The position numbers and the translations under genes are program-made. A DNA stretch of 64,000 nucleotides from an uncultured Bacteroidales bacterium (lineage in GTDB: Bacteria; Bacteroidota; Bacteroidia; Bacteroidales; UBA932): positions 1 through 64,000 of the forward strand of contig CAJOIQ010000017.1 of the NCBI GenBank assembly GCA_905234795.1, read 5' to 3'. The stretch's first letter is position 1. Each line of letters starts with the position of its first letter. Positions 56,431 through 64,000 of this stretch are shown here, piece after piece. The notes beneath the pieces were generated by a model. It searched no databases. It was not told where the DNA came from and was given only the letters and a program-made list of their open reading frames with translations.

Positions 56431-58209
56431 TCAATGCCAGCCGCCAGGTCCGCCGCCACCGGGACCGCCGCCGGGGGTGCCACCCTGATTGGTGTAGGTG
56501 CCCAGGCTCACGACGCTTCCGCCGGAGATTTCATCGGCCGCCCATACTCCGCCACACAGACTTTCACCCACGCTCACGCCGGTGTAACCCTGACTGAGGG
56601 AAGGGGCGCTTACGGCTACGGAACTCACGCCGGAGGGGGCCTTGAAGGCCGCGATGAAGGCGCTGCCGTTCCACAGGCCGTTCCAGTTGCCGGCGCTGCA
56701 GCTCATGCTGTATACGTTCTGTGCGGCCGAATATCCGCTTTCCAGGCCGCCGTAGGCCACTACGGTGGCGCCGCTGTTGATGTACAGCCTGTAGCCGCCC
56801 TCGGTGTTGGCGTCCAGGGCAACTTCTGGAGAGCCCTTGGTGCACACGCTAAACACATAACCGCCGGAGAGCACCATGTTGCCGTTGGAGTCCATGGCGT
56901 CGTTGCCGGAGGAGAAAGCATAGACATAGCCTCCGGTAATGTTCATCTCTCCCTGGCAGTTGATGGCGTCGTCGCTGGAGGAGGAAACATACAGTTCTCC
57001 GCCGCTCACGGTCATATCGCCTTTGGCTTCCAGGCCTTCCCCGCCGGAGCAGTTCACCACGGTGGCGCCGCCGCTTACCAGCAGGTTGCCGGCATAGACA
57101 TAGCTGCGGCCGCTGCCTTCCTTGAAGCCAATCTTGATGCCCTTGGCCGATACGCTGTTGGATTCCCGGCCTGTGGTGGTCACCTTGATGGTGCCGCCGG
57201 TGATGTAGCTGTCGTTGATGGCGCCGTATTCGGCATAATAATCATAGCTGCCGGCCCGGATGCCCTTGCCGCCGGCGCCGGTGTTGGTCACCGTGAGACT
57301 GCCGCCCGTCATCCCGAAGAAATTGTCGGCCTTTACGCCGGCGCTGCCGGTATATTCCTCGTCTTCACTGTCGTAGGCCACGCCGCCGCTCACGTTGACG
57401 GTGGTGGTGCCGCCCTCGATGAAGACGTATCCGTCGCTGTTGACGCCTTTCTTCATGGCGGCCTTGGTGCTGATGTCAAGGGTACCGCCGCTGATGCGCA
57501 CGTAGTCCTTGCCGCGCAGGCCGTGTCCGGCGCCGGAACCGGCCGTCACCGTAATGGCGGGGCCGTTCTCCATCACGTGGACATAGTCGTCGGTGGTGAT
57601 GCCGCCTTTGCCCTGGGCGTTGCTGGCGGTGACCGTGAGGCTGCCTTCCCCGCTGAAGACCAGCTGGCCCTCGGAGAAGAACACGGCCTTCATGTCTTCG
57701 TCATCGCTTGCCGTATAGGCGGCCGATGAACCGTCGGATAAGGTGTTGGTGCCGTTCACCACCACATAGAGGCGCTTTTTGCCCTGGTTGTTGATGGCGG
57801 CGCCGTCGGGGTTGGTAAGGGTGAGGCCGTTGAGGTAAATGGCCTGGCGGTTGCCCGAATAAGTCTTGAAATACCCGTTGGCACTGTTGCCGGAGAGCTC
57901 ATAGAGCACGGTCTCGTCAAATTCCGAGTTGTTGGCCGTGACCTTGTTGCCGTCCACGCTCACAATGCCGTTTTCGTCTCCCATAACCGTGGCGTCTCCC
58001 TGGTTGGAGAACACAATGGATATGGTACGCGCGAAGGTGGTGTTTTCAATATTGTCGTCTTCCTCATCCTCCACGGGAGTTACCGTGGGGACGGTACCGG
58101 TAGTACTGCCGGAGCCGTTGGTTCCGGAGCCATTCTCCATAATGCTGTCTTTGCTGCAACCTGCTGCCAAGACGGCTGGCAGCAGTAACAGGAATACTTC
58201 CTTCTTCAT
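56431..58209 (-). CDS. Cthe_2159/DUF4353-type beta-helix lipoprotein
   Basis: 592 residues from ATG 58209. LLLPAVLAAGCS is the lipobox. The body is a right-handed beta helix built of GG-rich repeats (ISGGTLDISTKAAMKKGVNSD, MTGGSLTVTNTGAGGKGI, VSGGELYVSSSSDDAINCQG, LSGGYVFSVCTKG). The tail is Gly/Pro-rich. The closest known family, Cthe_2159, binds acidic polysaccharides and cellulose. It lies 29 nt upstream of the VTC operon, a common pairing in Bacteroidota, and may share its role. Confidence 0.82.
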   Translation of the reverse strand: MKKEVFLLLLPAVLAAGCSKDSIMENGSGTNGSGSTTGTVPTVTPVEDEEDDNIENTTFARTISIVFSNQGDATVMGDENGIVSVDGNKVTANNSEFDETVLYELSGNSANGYFKTYSGNRQAIYLNGLTLTNPDGAAINNQGKKRLYVVVNGTNTLSDGSSAAYTASDDEDMKAVFFSEGQLVFSGEGSLTVTASNAQGKGGITTDDYVHVMENGPAITVTAGSGAGHGLRGKDYVRISGGTLDISTKAAMKKGVNSDGYVFIEGGTTTVNVSGGVAYDSEDEEYTGSAGVKADNFFGMTGGSLTVTNTGAGGKGIRAGSYDYYAEYGAINDSYITGGTIKVTTTGRESNSVSAKGIKIGFKEGSGRSYVYAGNLLVSGGATVVNCSGGEGLEAKGDMTVSGGELYVSSSSDDAINCQGEMNITGGYVYAFSSGNDAMDSNGNMVLSGGYVFSVCTKGSPEVALDANTEGGYRLYINSGATVVAYGGLESGYSAAQNVYSMSCSAGNWNGLWNGSAFIAAFKAPSGVSSVAVSAPSLSQGYTGVSVGESLCGGVWAADEISGGSVVSLGTYTNQGGTPGGGPGGGGPGGWH

Positions 58210-58401
58210 GGCTGTAAGGTTTAAAGTACACATTTCTTTTTGCGGTTTCCTTTTGCAAAAACCCGGCCCGGGATGTGCCTTGCCCCCATTCTTCAGTGAA
58301 CGCCGCCTTTTTTTCAGCAAAAACCATTCCTGTCATTTTCAAAAACCAACTGGATAATCTTTCATCCTGTCCTCTTCTCGGTTCCACGATCGCTGTTGTT
58401 T

Positions 58402-58512
58402 ATGTGCAAGGTTGGTTTTTATAGTGCCAGCCTTGCACATCGATTCTTGTCCCTACATGCTTCCATCTCATTTTTACTGTTCAAGGTTGGCTACATCGAA
58501 TCCAACCTTGAA
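58402..58512. repeat. REP pair, left side (GTTGG family)
   Basis: Hairpin A: ATGTGCAAGGTTGG (58402-58415) and CCAGCCTTGCACAT (58427-58440). Hairpin B: TTCAAGGTTGG (58480-58490) and CCAACCTTGAA (58502-58512). Both loops are 11 nt. The gap between hairpins is 40 nt when measured from the TGTGCAAGG core. It lies in the 348-nt gap between the Cthe_2159-type gene and the LytTR gene, which holds nothing else recognisable besides the LytTR promoter. Confidence 0.88.
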
Positions 58513-58542
58513 CGCTCGAATAAACAATTCATAAAAAAATAG

Positions 58543-58550
58543 TATTTTTG
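58543..58550 (+). promoter_or_regulatory. -7 box of the LytTR gene
   Basis: TATTTTTG, 7 nt before the ATG: predicted leaderless mRNA. Confidence 0.5.
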
Positions 58551-58557
58551 CAGTGAT

Positions 58558-59265
58558 ATGACGGGAAAGAATAAACGGAGATGGATGGCTTGTTCGCTCA
58601 TTACTGTTACGCTAGCTTTGCTGGCCGTAACTGTCTGGCTGTTTGTCTCTCACCGGCCACCCTTGAACAGGCCCTCTGGCCCGCCTCCTGGTAGCTGGGA
58701 ACAATTTGAAGGGCCTGCCATGTTTGAGTACCTCCCGGGAGAGCCCCCGCCGGACGTATTCCCCGGCGGCCCGCATGATGAACCGGCACCTATGAGACCA
58801 GAATGGAAAATGGTCATGACGGCTGTTCTGGTTCTCCTGATGACTCTTTGCGTTATAACAGCTGTACGTTTGCTGAAAAAGCCAGTGACAGAACCAGTCC
58901 CGGGCAAGGCCCCGGAGCCGGCAACCACCAATCCCATAGTACCGCCTGCCACCATCCGTTTTAAAACCGATTATAAAACGGTTACCGTAGCGCTGGACGA
59001 TATTCGCTACATTGAGAGCATGAGCGAATACATAAAGATTTATCTGGACAGCCAGACAGATCCATTAATTGTGCTTTACAGCCTCAAGCGGCTTGTGGAA
59101 GAACTGCCGCAGGACCGTTTCATGCGCATTCACCGCTCTTACATCGTTGCACTGGACCGCATCAGGGAAGCCAGTGCCACATCCGTGGTTTTGGACAGTC
59201 CCGTTACGCTTCCTGTGGGCGAGAGCTACCGCCCTGCCTTCCGGGAATATCTAAGAAGCAAATAG
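58558..59265 (+). CDS. Membrane-bound LytTR DNA-binding regulator
   Basis: 235 residues. Helices at about 10-30 and 83-105 enclose a Pro/Gly-rich loop of 50 residues (PPGSWEQFEG, PGEPPPDVFPGGPHD). The C-terminal 100 residues are a LytTR domain (DDIRYIESMSEYIKIYL, LEELPQDRF-type MRIHRSYIVALDRIREA, TLPVGESYRP). It is a one-component regulator tied to the membrane, unlike usual two-component LytTR proteins. It is inside the bracket of REP pairs around the transposase. Confidence 0.88.
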   Translation: MTGKNKRRWMACSLITVTLALLAVTVWLFVSHRPPLNRPSGPPPGSWEQFEGPAMFEYLPGEPPPDVFPGGPHDEPAPMRPEWKMVMTAVLVLLMTLCVITAVRLLKKPVTEPVPGKAPEPATTNPIVPPATIRFKTDYKTVTVALDDIRYIESMSEYIKIYLDSQTDPLIVLYSLKRLVEELPQDRFMRIHRSYIVALDRIREASATSVVLDSPVTLPVGESYRPAFREYLRSK

Positions 59266-59267
59266 TG

Positions 59268-60179
59268 TCATTTCTTTACCAGGCGACTGATCTGCTCCCT
59301 GGGCATCTGCATAATCCTGGCCATTTGTGCCACGGTGGTTTTTTGTGTGTGGAACAAATAGGATATCACACGAATTTTCCTCTCGGTGCTAATCTCTGAA
59401 GGAGAAGAGTCGAACCACCTCTGGCATATTTCGTCAGCCAACTTGTACAGCTGTTCATCTGTAATCAATGCATAGGGCTTCTCTTCCAGCAGATAACGCA
59501 TTTCTGCTGCATTCTGCCCGCCGATTGTTTTCAAAAAAAAGGCCTGGTCTCCGTTGAATGCCTGTTCCAGATACCGGTAATCGCAGAAGCTGCGCGGATC
59601 CAAATGGCCATCTTTATCTACCGTCCAGGGAACGCCACCCAGTTTGTCACCGGTATGCATAACGGCCTTGCAATCCCTCCGGTTCAGTTGGGACACTTTA
59701 ATGATACCTTCCGGATCCCCTTTCCAGAACATGGCCCGGTAACCGGACCAGGGATAATCATTGATGCTGCAGCCGTTGTCCAATGCATTGCGCGGAATAT
59801 AGGCCAGTACGTTCCGTACATACCAGTTCGAATCCAGATAAAGGGCTTTTATTTCTGTCCGATGCAGGATATTTTTCTCGCCATACTTTTTGTAAAACCA
59901 CATGGAATACACTTTTTTGATATCCCTCGCATAAGCGTCGGCATCTTGTTGTGAAGCGGCCAGGACAGCGATATGACAGTGGTTGGAGACAACCCCATAA
60001 ATGATGACGATTACGTTTTTTCTTCTGGCGCTCACACAAAGGACTTTTACCATGGCATCATAATCCGCGGAATCACGGCACAGTACGGCTTGTTCCAATC
60101 CTTTCAGGCAAATGTGGAAGGGATGGACTTTGCAGACCTTGCCATTGGGCAGGGTCCTGATAACAATCCGGTCCATCAT
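59268..60179 (-). CDS. REP-associated Y1 (HUH) transposase
   Basis: 303 residues. HUH motif His67-x-His69 (VVSNHCHIAVL). The likely nucleophile is Tyr91 in KVYSMWFYKKYG, C-terminal to the HUH by 22 residues. The N-terminus HPFHICLKGLE and the middle IPRNALDNG are family features. A helix-turn-helix-like segment ends the protein (TTVAQMARIMQMPREQISRLVKK). RAYT proteins cut and join REP hairpins as single strands. The gene overlaps the 117-residue ORF by 1 nt and is flanked by two REP pairs. Confidence 0.88.
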   Translation of the reverse strand: MMDRIVIRTLPNGKVCKVHPFHICLKGLEQAVLCRDSADYDAMVKVLCVSARRKNVIVIIYGVVSNHCHIAVLAASQQDADAYARDIKKVYSMWFYKKYGEKNILHRTEIKALYLDSNWYVRNVLAYIPRNALDNGCSINDYPWSGYRAMFWKGDPEGIIKVSQLNRRDCKAVMHTGDKLGGVPWTVDKDGHLDPRSFCDYRYLEQAFNGDQAFFLKTIGGQNAAEMRYLLEEKPYALITDEQLYKLADEICQRWFDSSPSEISTERKIRVISYLFHTQKTTVAQMARIMQMPREQISRLVKK

Positions 60180-60532
60180 CAGCTTTTCATTTTGGGTGGC
60201 ATAACGCCCGGGGCGAAATCAATGATTTTTCCGCCGCTTTTCTCAAATTCCCGCTTTGCTTCCTGGATAGCCCGGACCATCGCAAGGGAGCTCTCGTCCA
60301 GATAACGCAACATTTGTTTTCGGTTGATGGAAACGGCTAGATCGGCTATGGCCAACACACGAATCATGGCCAGGACTGCGGTTTCATTGCCACCCCAGAG
60401 CCTTGTGAGCATGCTCATGGTGACATCGGAGGTGAGCTGGGGAATGAGTTGGCCCAAGTGGGCCTGATCGATGTCCGTGTTGAAGCGGATGTCATTGTCT
60501 CCATACAGAAGAACTTCCAAGATCTTTTTCAT
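60179..60532 (-). CDS. 117-residue helical partner of the transposase
   Basis: From ATG 60532. Start MKKILEVLLYGDNDIRFNTD; then PQLTSDVTMSMLTRLWGG, AMIRVLAIADLAVSINRKQM, LAMVRAIQEAKREFEKSGG and a short tail. It is helical with no known motif. It overlaps the transposase by 1 nt, so both are made from one mRNA. The promoter is TTTG, 20-nt spacer, TACTTTTG (60578-60571). A fixed partner may be an accessory protein, but this is inferred from position alone. Confidence 0.7.
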   Translation of the reverse strand: MKKILEVLLYGDNDIRFNTDIDQAHLGQLIPQLTSDVTMSMLTRLWGGNETAVLAMIRVLAIADLAVSINRKQMLRYLDESSLAMVRAIQEAKREFEKSGGKIIDFAPGVMPPKMKS

Positions 60533-60570
60533 CTTTTTAAAAAATAGTTCTTTCTGTTCGCGCTTCAAAA

Positions 60571-60602
60571 CAAAAGTAATGAATGTGGGGGTGATAAACA
60601 AA
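60571..60602 (-). promoter_or_regulatory. Promoter of the 117-residue/transposase operon
   Basis: TTTG (60602-60599), 20-nt spacer, TACTTTTG (60578-60571), 38 nt before the ATG on the minus strand. Confidence 0.55.
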
Positions 60603-60631
60603 TTTTACGGGCCCAATTCACAAACTTTTTG

Positions 60632-60741
60632 TTCAAGGTTGGATTTGAAGCGACCAACCTTGAACGGTAAAAAAAGCCAGGAAGTGCGTGGCGGCCATAA
60701 ATGATGTGCAAGGTTGGCGTCATAAAGACCAACCTTGCACA
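60632..60741. repeat. REP pair, right side (GTTGG family, mirrored)
   Basis: Hairpin B: TTCAAGGTTGG (60632-60642) and CCAACCTTGAA (60654-60664). Hairpin A: TGTGCAAGGTTGG (60705-60717) and CCAACCTTGCACA (60729-60741). Loops are 11 nt and the gap 40 nt, equal to the left side but in reverse order (B then A). Confidence 0.88.
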
Positions 60742-60763
60742 CAAAGAGGCTATTTTGTCCCGT

Positions 60764-61789
60764 TTATTTGCCGGCCAGGTGGCACTCCCAGGCCCATGCG
60801 GCCTTGAGGGTTTCTTCGATGGTGCGGGTGGCTTTCCAGCCCATCTGGGTGTTGGCCTTGGTGGGATCGGCCCAGATGGCGGTGATGTCTCCGGCGCGAC
60901 GCGGCGCGAACTTGTGCGGCACTTTTACACCGTTCACTTTCTCGAAGGCGTTCACCAGTTCCATCACGCTCAGGGGACGTCCGGTGCCCACGTTGAACAC
61001 CTCGCAGGGTTCCAGCATCTTACCTTCTATCATGCGCGTGACGGCGTACACGTGTGCGCGGGCCAGGTCCACGATGTCGATGAAGTCCCGCTGGCAGGTG
61101 CCGTCGGGGGTGGGATAGTCGTTGCCGAAGATATTCAGGCATTCCCGTTTGCCAATGGCGGTCTGGGTAATGAAGGGGACCAGGTTGTTGGGAACGCCGC
61201 GGGGAAGTTCTCCGATGAGGGCGCTGGGATGGGCGCCGATGGGGTTGAAGTACCGCAGCAGGATGCCCTTGAGCTTGCCATTGGAGGCCTTGACGGCATC
61301 CCGGAGGATGTCCTCGCACATGGTCTTGGTGTTGCCGTAAGGGGATGTGGCGGGCTTGCGCGGGGTGGCCTCGGTCACGGGAACGGCGTCCGGTTCCCCA
61401 TAGACGGTGGCCGACGAAGAGAAGAGCACGTTGCACCCTTTCTCCTGAGCGGTTTCCAGCACGTTGAGGAAGCTCATCAGATTGTTCTTGTAGTACATGA
61501 GGGGTTTTTCCACCGACTCTCCCACGGCCTTGAAGGCGGCAAAGTGGATGACGGCGTCAATCTTATATTTGCCGAAAAGGGCCTTGACAGCGGCTGCATC
61601 ACAGAAATCCATCACTTCCAGGGGAAGGTCCTGGCGTCCCGTGATCTTCTTCACGCCCTCGTAACAGGTGCGGTCGCAGTTGGAGAAATTGTCGGCCACC
61701 ACCACATCATAACCGGCGCCGATGAGTTCCACGGTTACATGGCTGCCGATAAATCCGGCACCGCCGGAGACAAGAACAGTCTTTTTCAT
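60764..61789 (-). CDS. galE: UDP-glucose 4-epimerase
   Basis: 341 residues. NAD loop VLVSGGAGFIGSHV, SSSATVYGEP, the YxxxK of SPYGNTKTM and RYFNPIGAHPSALIGE are those of GalE. It interconverts UDP-glucose and UDP-galactose for surface polysaccharides. It starts 3 nt after the OstA-like gene, so it is likely its downstream partner. The REP pair lies just past its end. Confidence 0.94.
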   Translation of the reverse strand: MKKTVLVSGGAGFIGSHVTVELIGAGYDVVVADNFSNCDRTCYEGVKKITGRQDLPLEVMDFCDAAAVKALFGKYKIDAVIHFAAFKAVGESVEKPLMYYKNNLMSFLNVLETAQEKGCNVLFSSSATVYGEPDAVPVTEATPRKPATSPYGNTKTMCEDILRDAVKASNGKLKGILLRYFNPIGAHPSALIGELPRGVPNNLVPFITQTAIGKRECLNIFGNDYPTPDGTCQRDFIDIVDLARAHVYAVTRMIEGKMLEPCEVFNVGTGRPLSVMELVNAFEKVNGVKVPHKFAPRRAGDITAIWADPTKANTQMGWKATRTIEETLKAAWAWECHLAGK

Positions 61790-61792
61790 ACG

Positions 61793-64000
61793 CTATTTTT
61801 GTTTGTTGTTTTTCCTGGCTGCTTTTTCCCGCTCCCGGATGAGGTATTTCTCAAAGAGGGCGCGTTCTTTCTGTGCCTTTTTCTCCTGTTTGCGCAGGAG
61901 CTTGAGTTTGCGGGCACGTTCCTTTTCCAGCTTGCGCTGGGCCTTGGCCTGTGCTTTTTCGGCATCCAGACGGTCTTGTTCGGCCCACTTGGCTTCCAGC
62001 GCCGCCTGACGCTCGGCTTTCTTCTTTTCCTGTTCGGCTTTCTTCCGGGCTTTCTCCAGCGCCTTTTGCTGGGCCGGGGTGAGCGGTTGGGTTACAGCGG
62101 TGGAATCGGCCACGGGCCCGGCGGGCGCTACTGTTGCCGTGGTGTCCTTCCGGACCTCTTCCTTCTTGGGCTCTTCCGTCACCTCCGGGGCCGGCGTTGC
62201 CAGGGTGTCGGCCGGGACTTCCACCTGGGCCAGAGAGTCCTTTCTGTGCTGCTCCAGCCGCTGGCGCACCACCTCCAGGGAGTCCCGGATGGCGATGTCC
62301 CGGTAAACCTTATTGATGTAGCCGGGGAAATAGATATCCGTCTGCTTGAACTGGGCATGGGGCCGGGCCAGGTAAGAAGTGCGCTGGCTGGGCCGGGGTT
62401 CCAATGAGGTGACGTCCTGGGGAGAGGCCGGCCGACGCTCCGGTTCCCAGCGGAATCCCTTGAGCTGTTTGTCGTCCTGCGGCAGCTGGACAGAGGGATA
62501 ACCGTCGTTCTTGGGATTGTCGTAATAGTACATCCGCTCTATGTCGCTGTCCTTGAACGTGGCATAAATCATCTTGGCCTCCACCTTGTTCACGGTGGCC
62601 AGGGCGCCGTTTTCCTCCAGGAAGAACAGGGATGCGGCACCGCCCAGGGCGTCGAAACGGGTGAGGGCGGTGGTAGAGTCGAAGTAGGCCACCATCTCGG
62701 CCCCGCGCACCTGGTCATAGGCGCCGGGGGCTTCCTGGATGGTGATGAAGGCGTTGGAAAGCAGGTGGGCTTTCTGCATCTGCTTGTCCTTGATGACCAT
62801 GTAGATGCTGTCCGATGCATATTGCCTGCGGCCCTCATTATAAAAGATAGGGGTCTGATACAGCCGGACCAGGGAGTCCAGGTCCGTGTAGGTGAGGGAA
62901 TCGCTGGACATCTGAAGGTCCCGGCGGAACAGCCGCACGTGCTGGGAACCCCACAGGAACGCCACCTTGGTGGTGTCCTTGGGCGGTTCCGGTGCGGGAA
63001 GTGTATCGGCCGGAGCGGGAGCCGCCAACGTGTCGGCCGGGGCGGCAACGGATGTGTCACCGGGGGCTGGGACCCCTTCGGCGGGAACATCGGCCCTTTT
63101 ATTCGTGACCGACGGAGGGGTTCCTGCCCCTGGTCGGGGCTGCCCACCCTGTTGGGGCGGTTTGGCGCCCTGCGGCGGACGGTTGGGGTCGTTTTTGGCC
63201 GCATCTTCGGCCGCTTTGGCCGCGGCTTCGGCCGCCTTTCTCCGGTACTCCATCACGGGGTCTCCGGAAATGTCCTTCATGCGTTTTTCGGAGGCCTTCA
63301 CCCAGCCGTCGGGGATGTCACACCTTTTGATGGTGCGGTACAGGAGCACGTCTCCTCCCAAATACAGCGTGTCCAGACGCCCGCTTTTCTGGTCCTGGTC
63401 CACGGACATGATGGCGGGTTCCCGAGTCATGCGAAGCTGGTTAAGGGAGTCTTTATACTCGAAGCGTCCGGCCAGGGCGTACACATTGCGGGTGGTATCC
63501 ATCAGCTCCACATGGCCCATCATCTCCACGTCTTTGGGGACACGGTGGTAGTACAGGGAGTCGGACCACGTTTCCTGGTCCGGGGTGAGCACATGCACCT
63601 GCTTGCGGAAGAAGTACAGCTCCTGCGTCCTGTCGTACCAGCCGTCGTTGGCGCTGAGCATCTGGTCGTCCTGCCACATGTCGGTTCCATAGCCGAAGTA
63701 AGCGGTGGAAAGGTCGCTGCGGTACTCCAGGCGGGAGGTTTTGACAAAAGTGGTGTCCATGTACATGTTCACCTGGTCGTTGAACACAAACAGGTGGGCC
63801 TTGGAGTCGTAGGTGCCGTACAGGCTCTCGATCACCTGTCCGTCCTTGTCCCGCATGGCGGCGCCGTCCTGGAAGATGGCCACGGAATCTTTGGTGTTGT
63901 AATCCAGGTAACGGGTCCTGAGGGTGTTCTTGTCCTTGTCCTCCAGCTGAACCAGGTTGCCGCGGAACTTGGCCATGTCCTCGTCCACCACATACTGCAG
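61793..64000 (-). CDS. OstA-like (LptA/LptD-type) protein, N-terminus missing
   Basis: The frame is open to the right edge, so the start lies outside. 735 residues are seen. Repeated short strands (VDEDMAKFRGNLVQLED, YLDYNTKDSVAIFQDG, YRSDLSTAYFGYGTDM, HVLTPDQETWSDSLYY) match the OstA/LptA jellyroll family of LPS transport. A Pro/Ala/Thr linker (about 265-330) separates a second block. The C-terminal 90 residues are highly charged (KKKAERQAALEAKWAE, QKERALFEKYLIRERE). In Bacteroidota such fused OstA proteins are common. It leads galE. Confidence 0.8.
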   Translation of the reverse strand: MQYVVDEDMAKFRGNLVQLEDKDKNTLRTRYLDYNTKDSVAIFQDGAAMRDKDGQVIESLYGTYDSKAHLFVFNDQVNMYMDTTFVKTSRLEYRSDLSTAYFGYGTDMWQDDQMLSANDGWYDRTQELYFFRKQVHVLTPDQETWSDSLYYHRVPKDVEMMGHVELMDTTRNVYALAGRFEYKDSLNQLRMTREPAIMSVDQDQKSGRLDTLYLGGDVLLYRTIKRCDIPDGWVKASEKRMKDISGDPVMEYRRKAAEAAAKAAEDAAKNDPNRPPQGAKPPQQGGQPRPGAGTPPSVTNKRADVPAEGVPAPGDTSVAAPADTLAAPAPADTLPAPEPPKDTTKVAFLWGSQHVRLFRRDLQMSSDSLTYTDLDSLVRLYQTPIFYNEGRRQYASDSIYMVIKDKQMQKAHLLSNAFITIQEAPGAYDQVRGAEMVAYFDSTTALTRFDALGGAASLFFLEENGALATVNKVEAKMIYATFKDSDIERMYYYDNPKNDGYPSVQLPQDDKQLKGFRWEPERRPASPQDVTSLEPRPSQRTSYLARPHAQFKQTDIYFPGYINKVYRDIAIRDSLEVVRQRLEQHRKDSLAQVEVPADTLATPAPEVTEEPKKEEVRKDTTATVAPAGPVADSTAVTQPLTPAQQKALEKARKKAEQEKKKAERQAALEAKWAEQDRLDAEKAQAKAQRKLEKERARKLKLLRKQEKKAQKERALFEKYLIREREKAARKNNKQK

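Larger units (their letters stand above)
58402..60741. mobile_element. Possible REP/RAYT unit of about 2.3 kb
   Basis: The two REP pairs are placed as mirror images (A-B ... B-A) around the LytTR gene, the transposase and its partner. This may be a domesticated or mobile RAYT locus. No target-site duplication could be defined by eye. Whether the LytTR gene belongs to it is open. Confidence 0.4.

Overview
The window is about 64 kb of chromosome from a member of the Bacteroidota, most likely order Bacteroidales from a gut or rumen habitat. The evidence is the repeated Bacteroidota promoter (TTTG around -33 and TAnnTTTG around -7, very often TATCTTTG), the near absence of Shine-Dalgarno sequences, type III glutamine synthetase, many SPII lipoproteins, FISUMP-like and Big_2 surface proteins, and a membrane-anchored AraC-type regulator. 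Base composition is GC-rich, with one clearly AT-richer patch at about 39.5-42.0 kb. Genus cannot be named from the sequence. I saw no rRNA, tRNA or CRISPR array.

Layout. 0-4.5 kb: a sugar/amino-sugar locus (N-acylglucosamine 2-epimerase, ROK regulator, DUF4434 lipoprotein, NagX-like acyltransferase, outer-membrane barrel). 4.5-18.9 kb: queH, an NhaC antiporter, a hemerythrin-LuxR fusion regulator, apt, guaB-guaA, pyrG-purF (purine and pyrimidine synthesis), a secreted phosphatase-like lipoprotein, an unknown 583-residue membrane protein with a GNAT enzyme, and a BNR-repeat lipoprotein. 19-29.3 kb: glnN, glmS, a pepP/DUF456/ridA operon, ahcY-nhaA, fabG. 29.5-39.1 kb: comF, a zinc/cadmium-type P-ATPase, rsmE, a YhhN protein, mutL, rhomboid protease, a membrane EEP protein, a TsaC-like gene, ispF. 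39.2-47.6 kb is accessory: an AT-rich lipoprotein behind duplicated promoters, a HepT/MntA toxin-antitoxin pair, a frameshifted Big_2/FISUMP lipoprotein, a Kelch-type periplasmic sensor with AraC output, and a transglutaminase lipoprotein. 47.6-56.4 kb: membrane and envelope proteins, radA, and a DUF2490/DUF4956/VTC operon. 56.4-60.7 kb: a Cthe_2159-type beta-helix lipoprotein, a membrane LytTR regulator and a REP-associated Y1 transposase with a small partner gene, bracketed by mirrored REP hairpin pairs. 60.8-64 kb: galE and the end of an OstA-like gene.

The most striking content is non-coding. There are at least three families of short structured repeats with fixed spacing: two 105-nt double hairpins built on TAAAGCACA; a 12-mer array with a 22-bp period upstream of ahcY; and GTTGG-type REP pairs placed as mirror images around a transposase. 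Palindromic elements also sit in frame inside rsmE and mutL. Two complete minigenes (promoter, palindrome at the start site, 12-13 codon ORF beginning MNLRDIKKDI, terminator) copy the first ten residues and promoter of a nearby 96-residue gene. Many promoters sit only 5-8 nt from the start codon, which predicts leaderless mRNAs.
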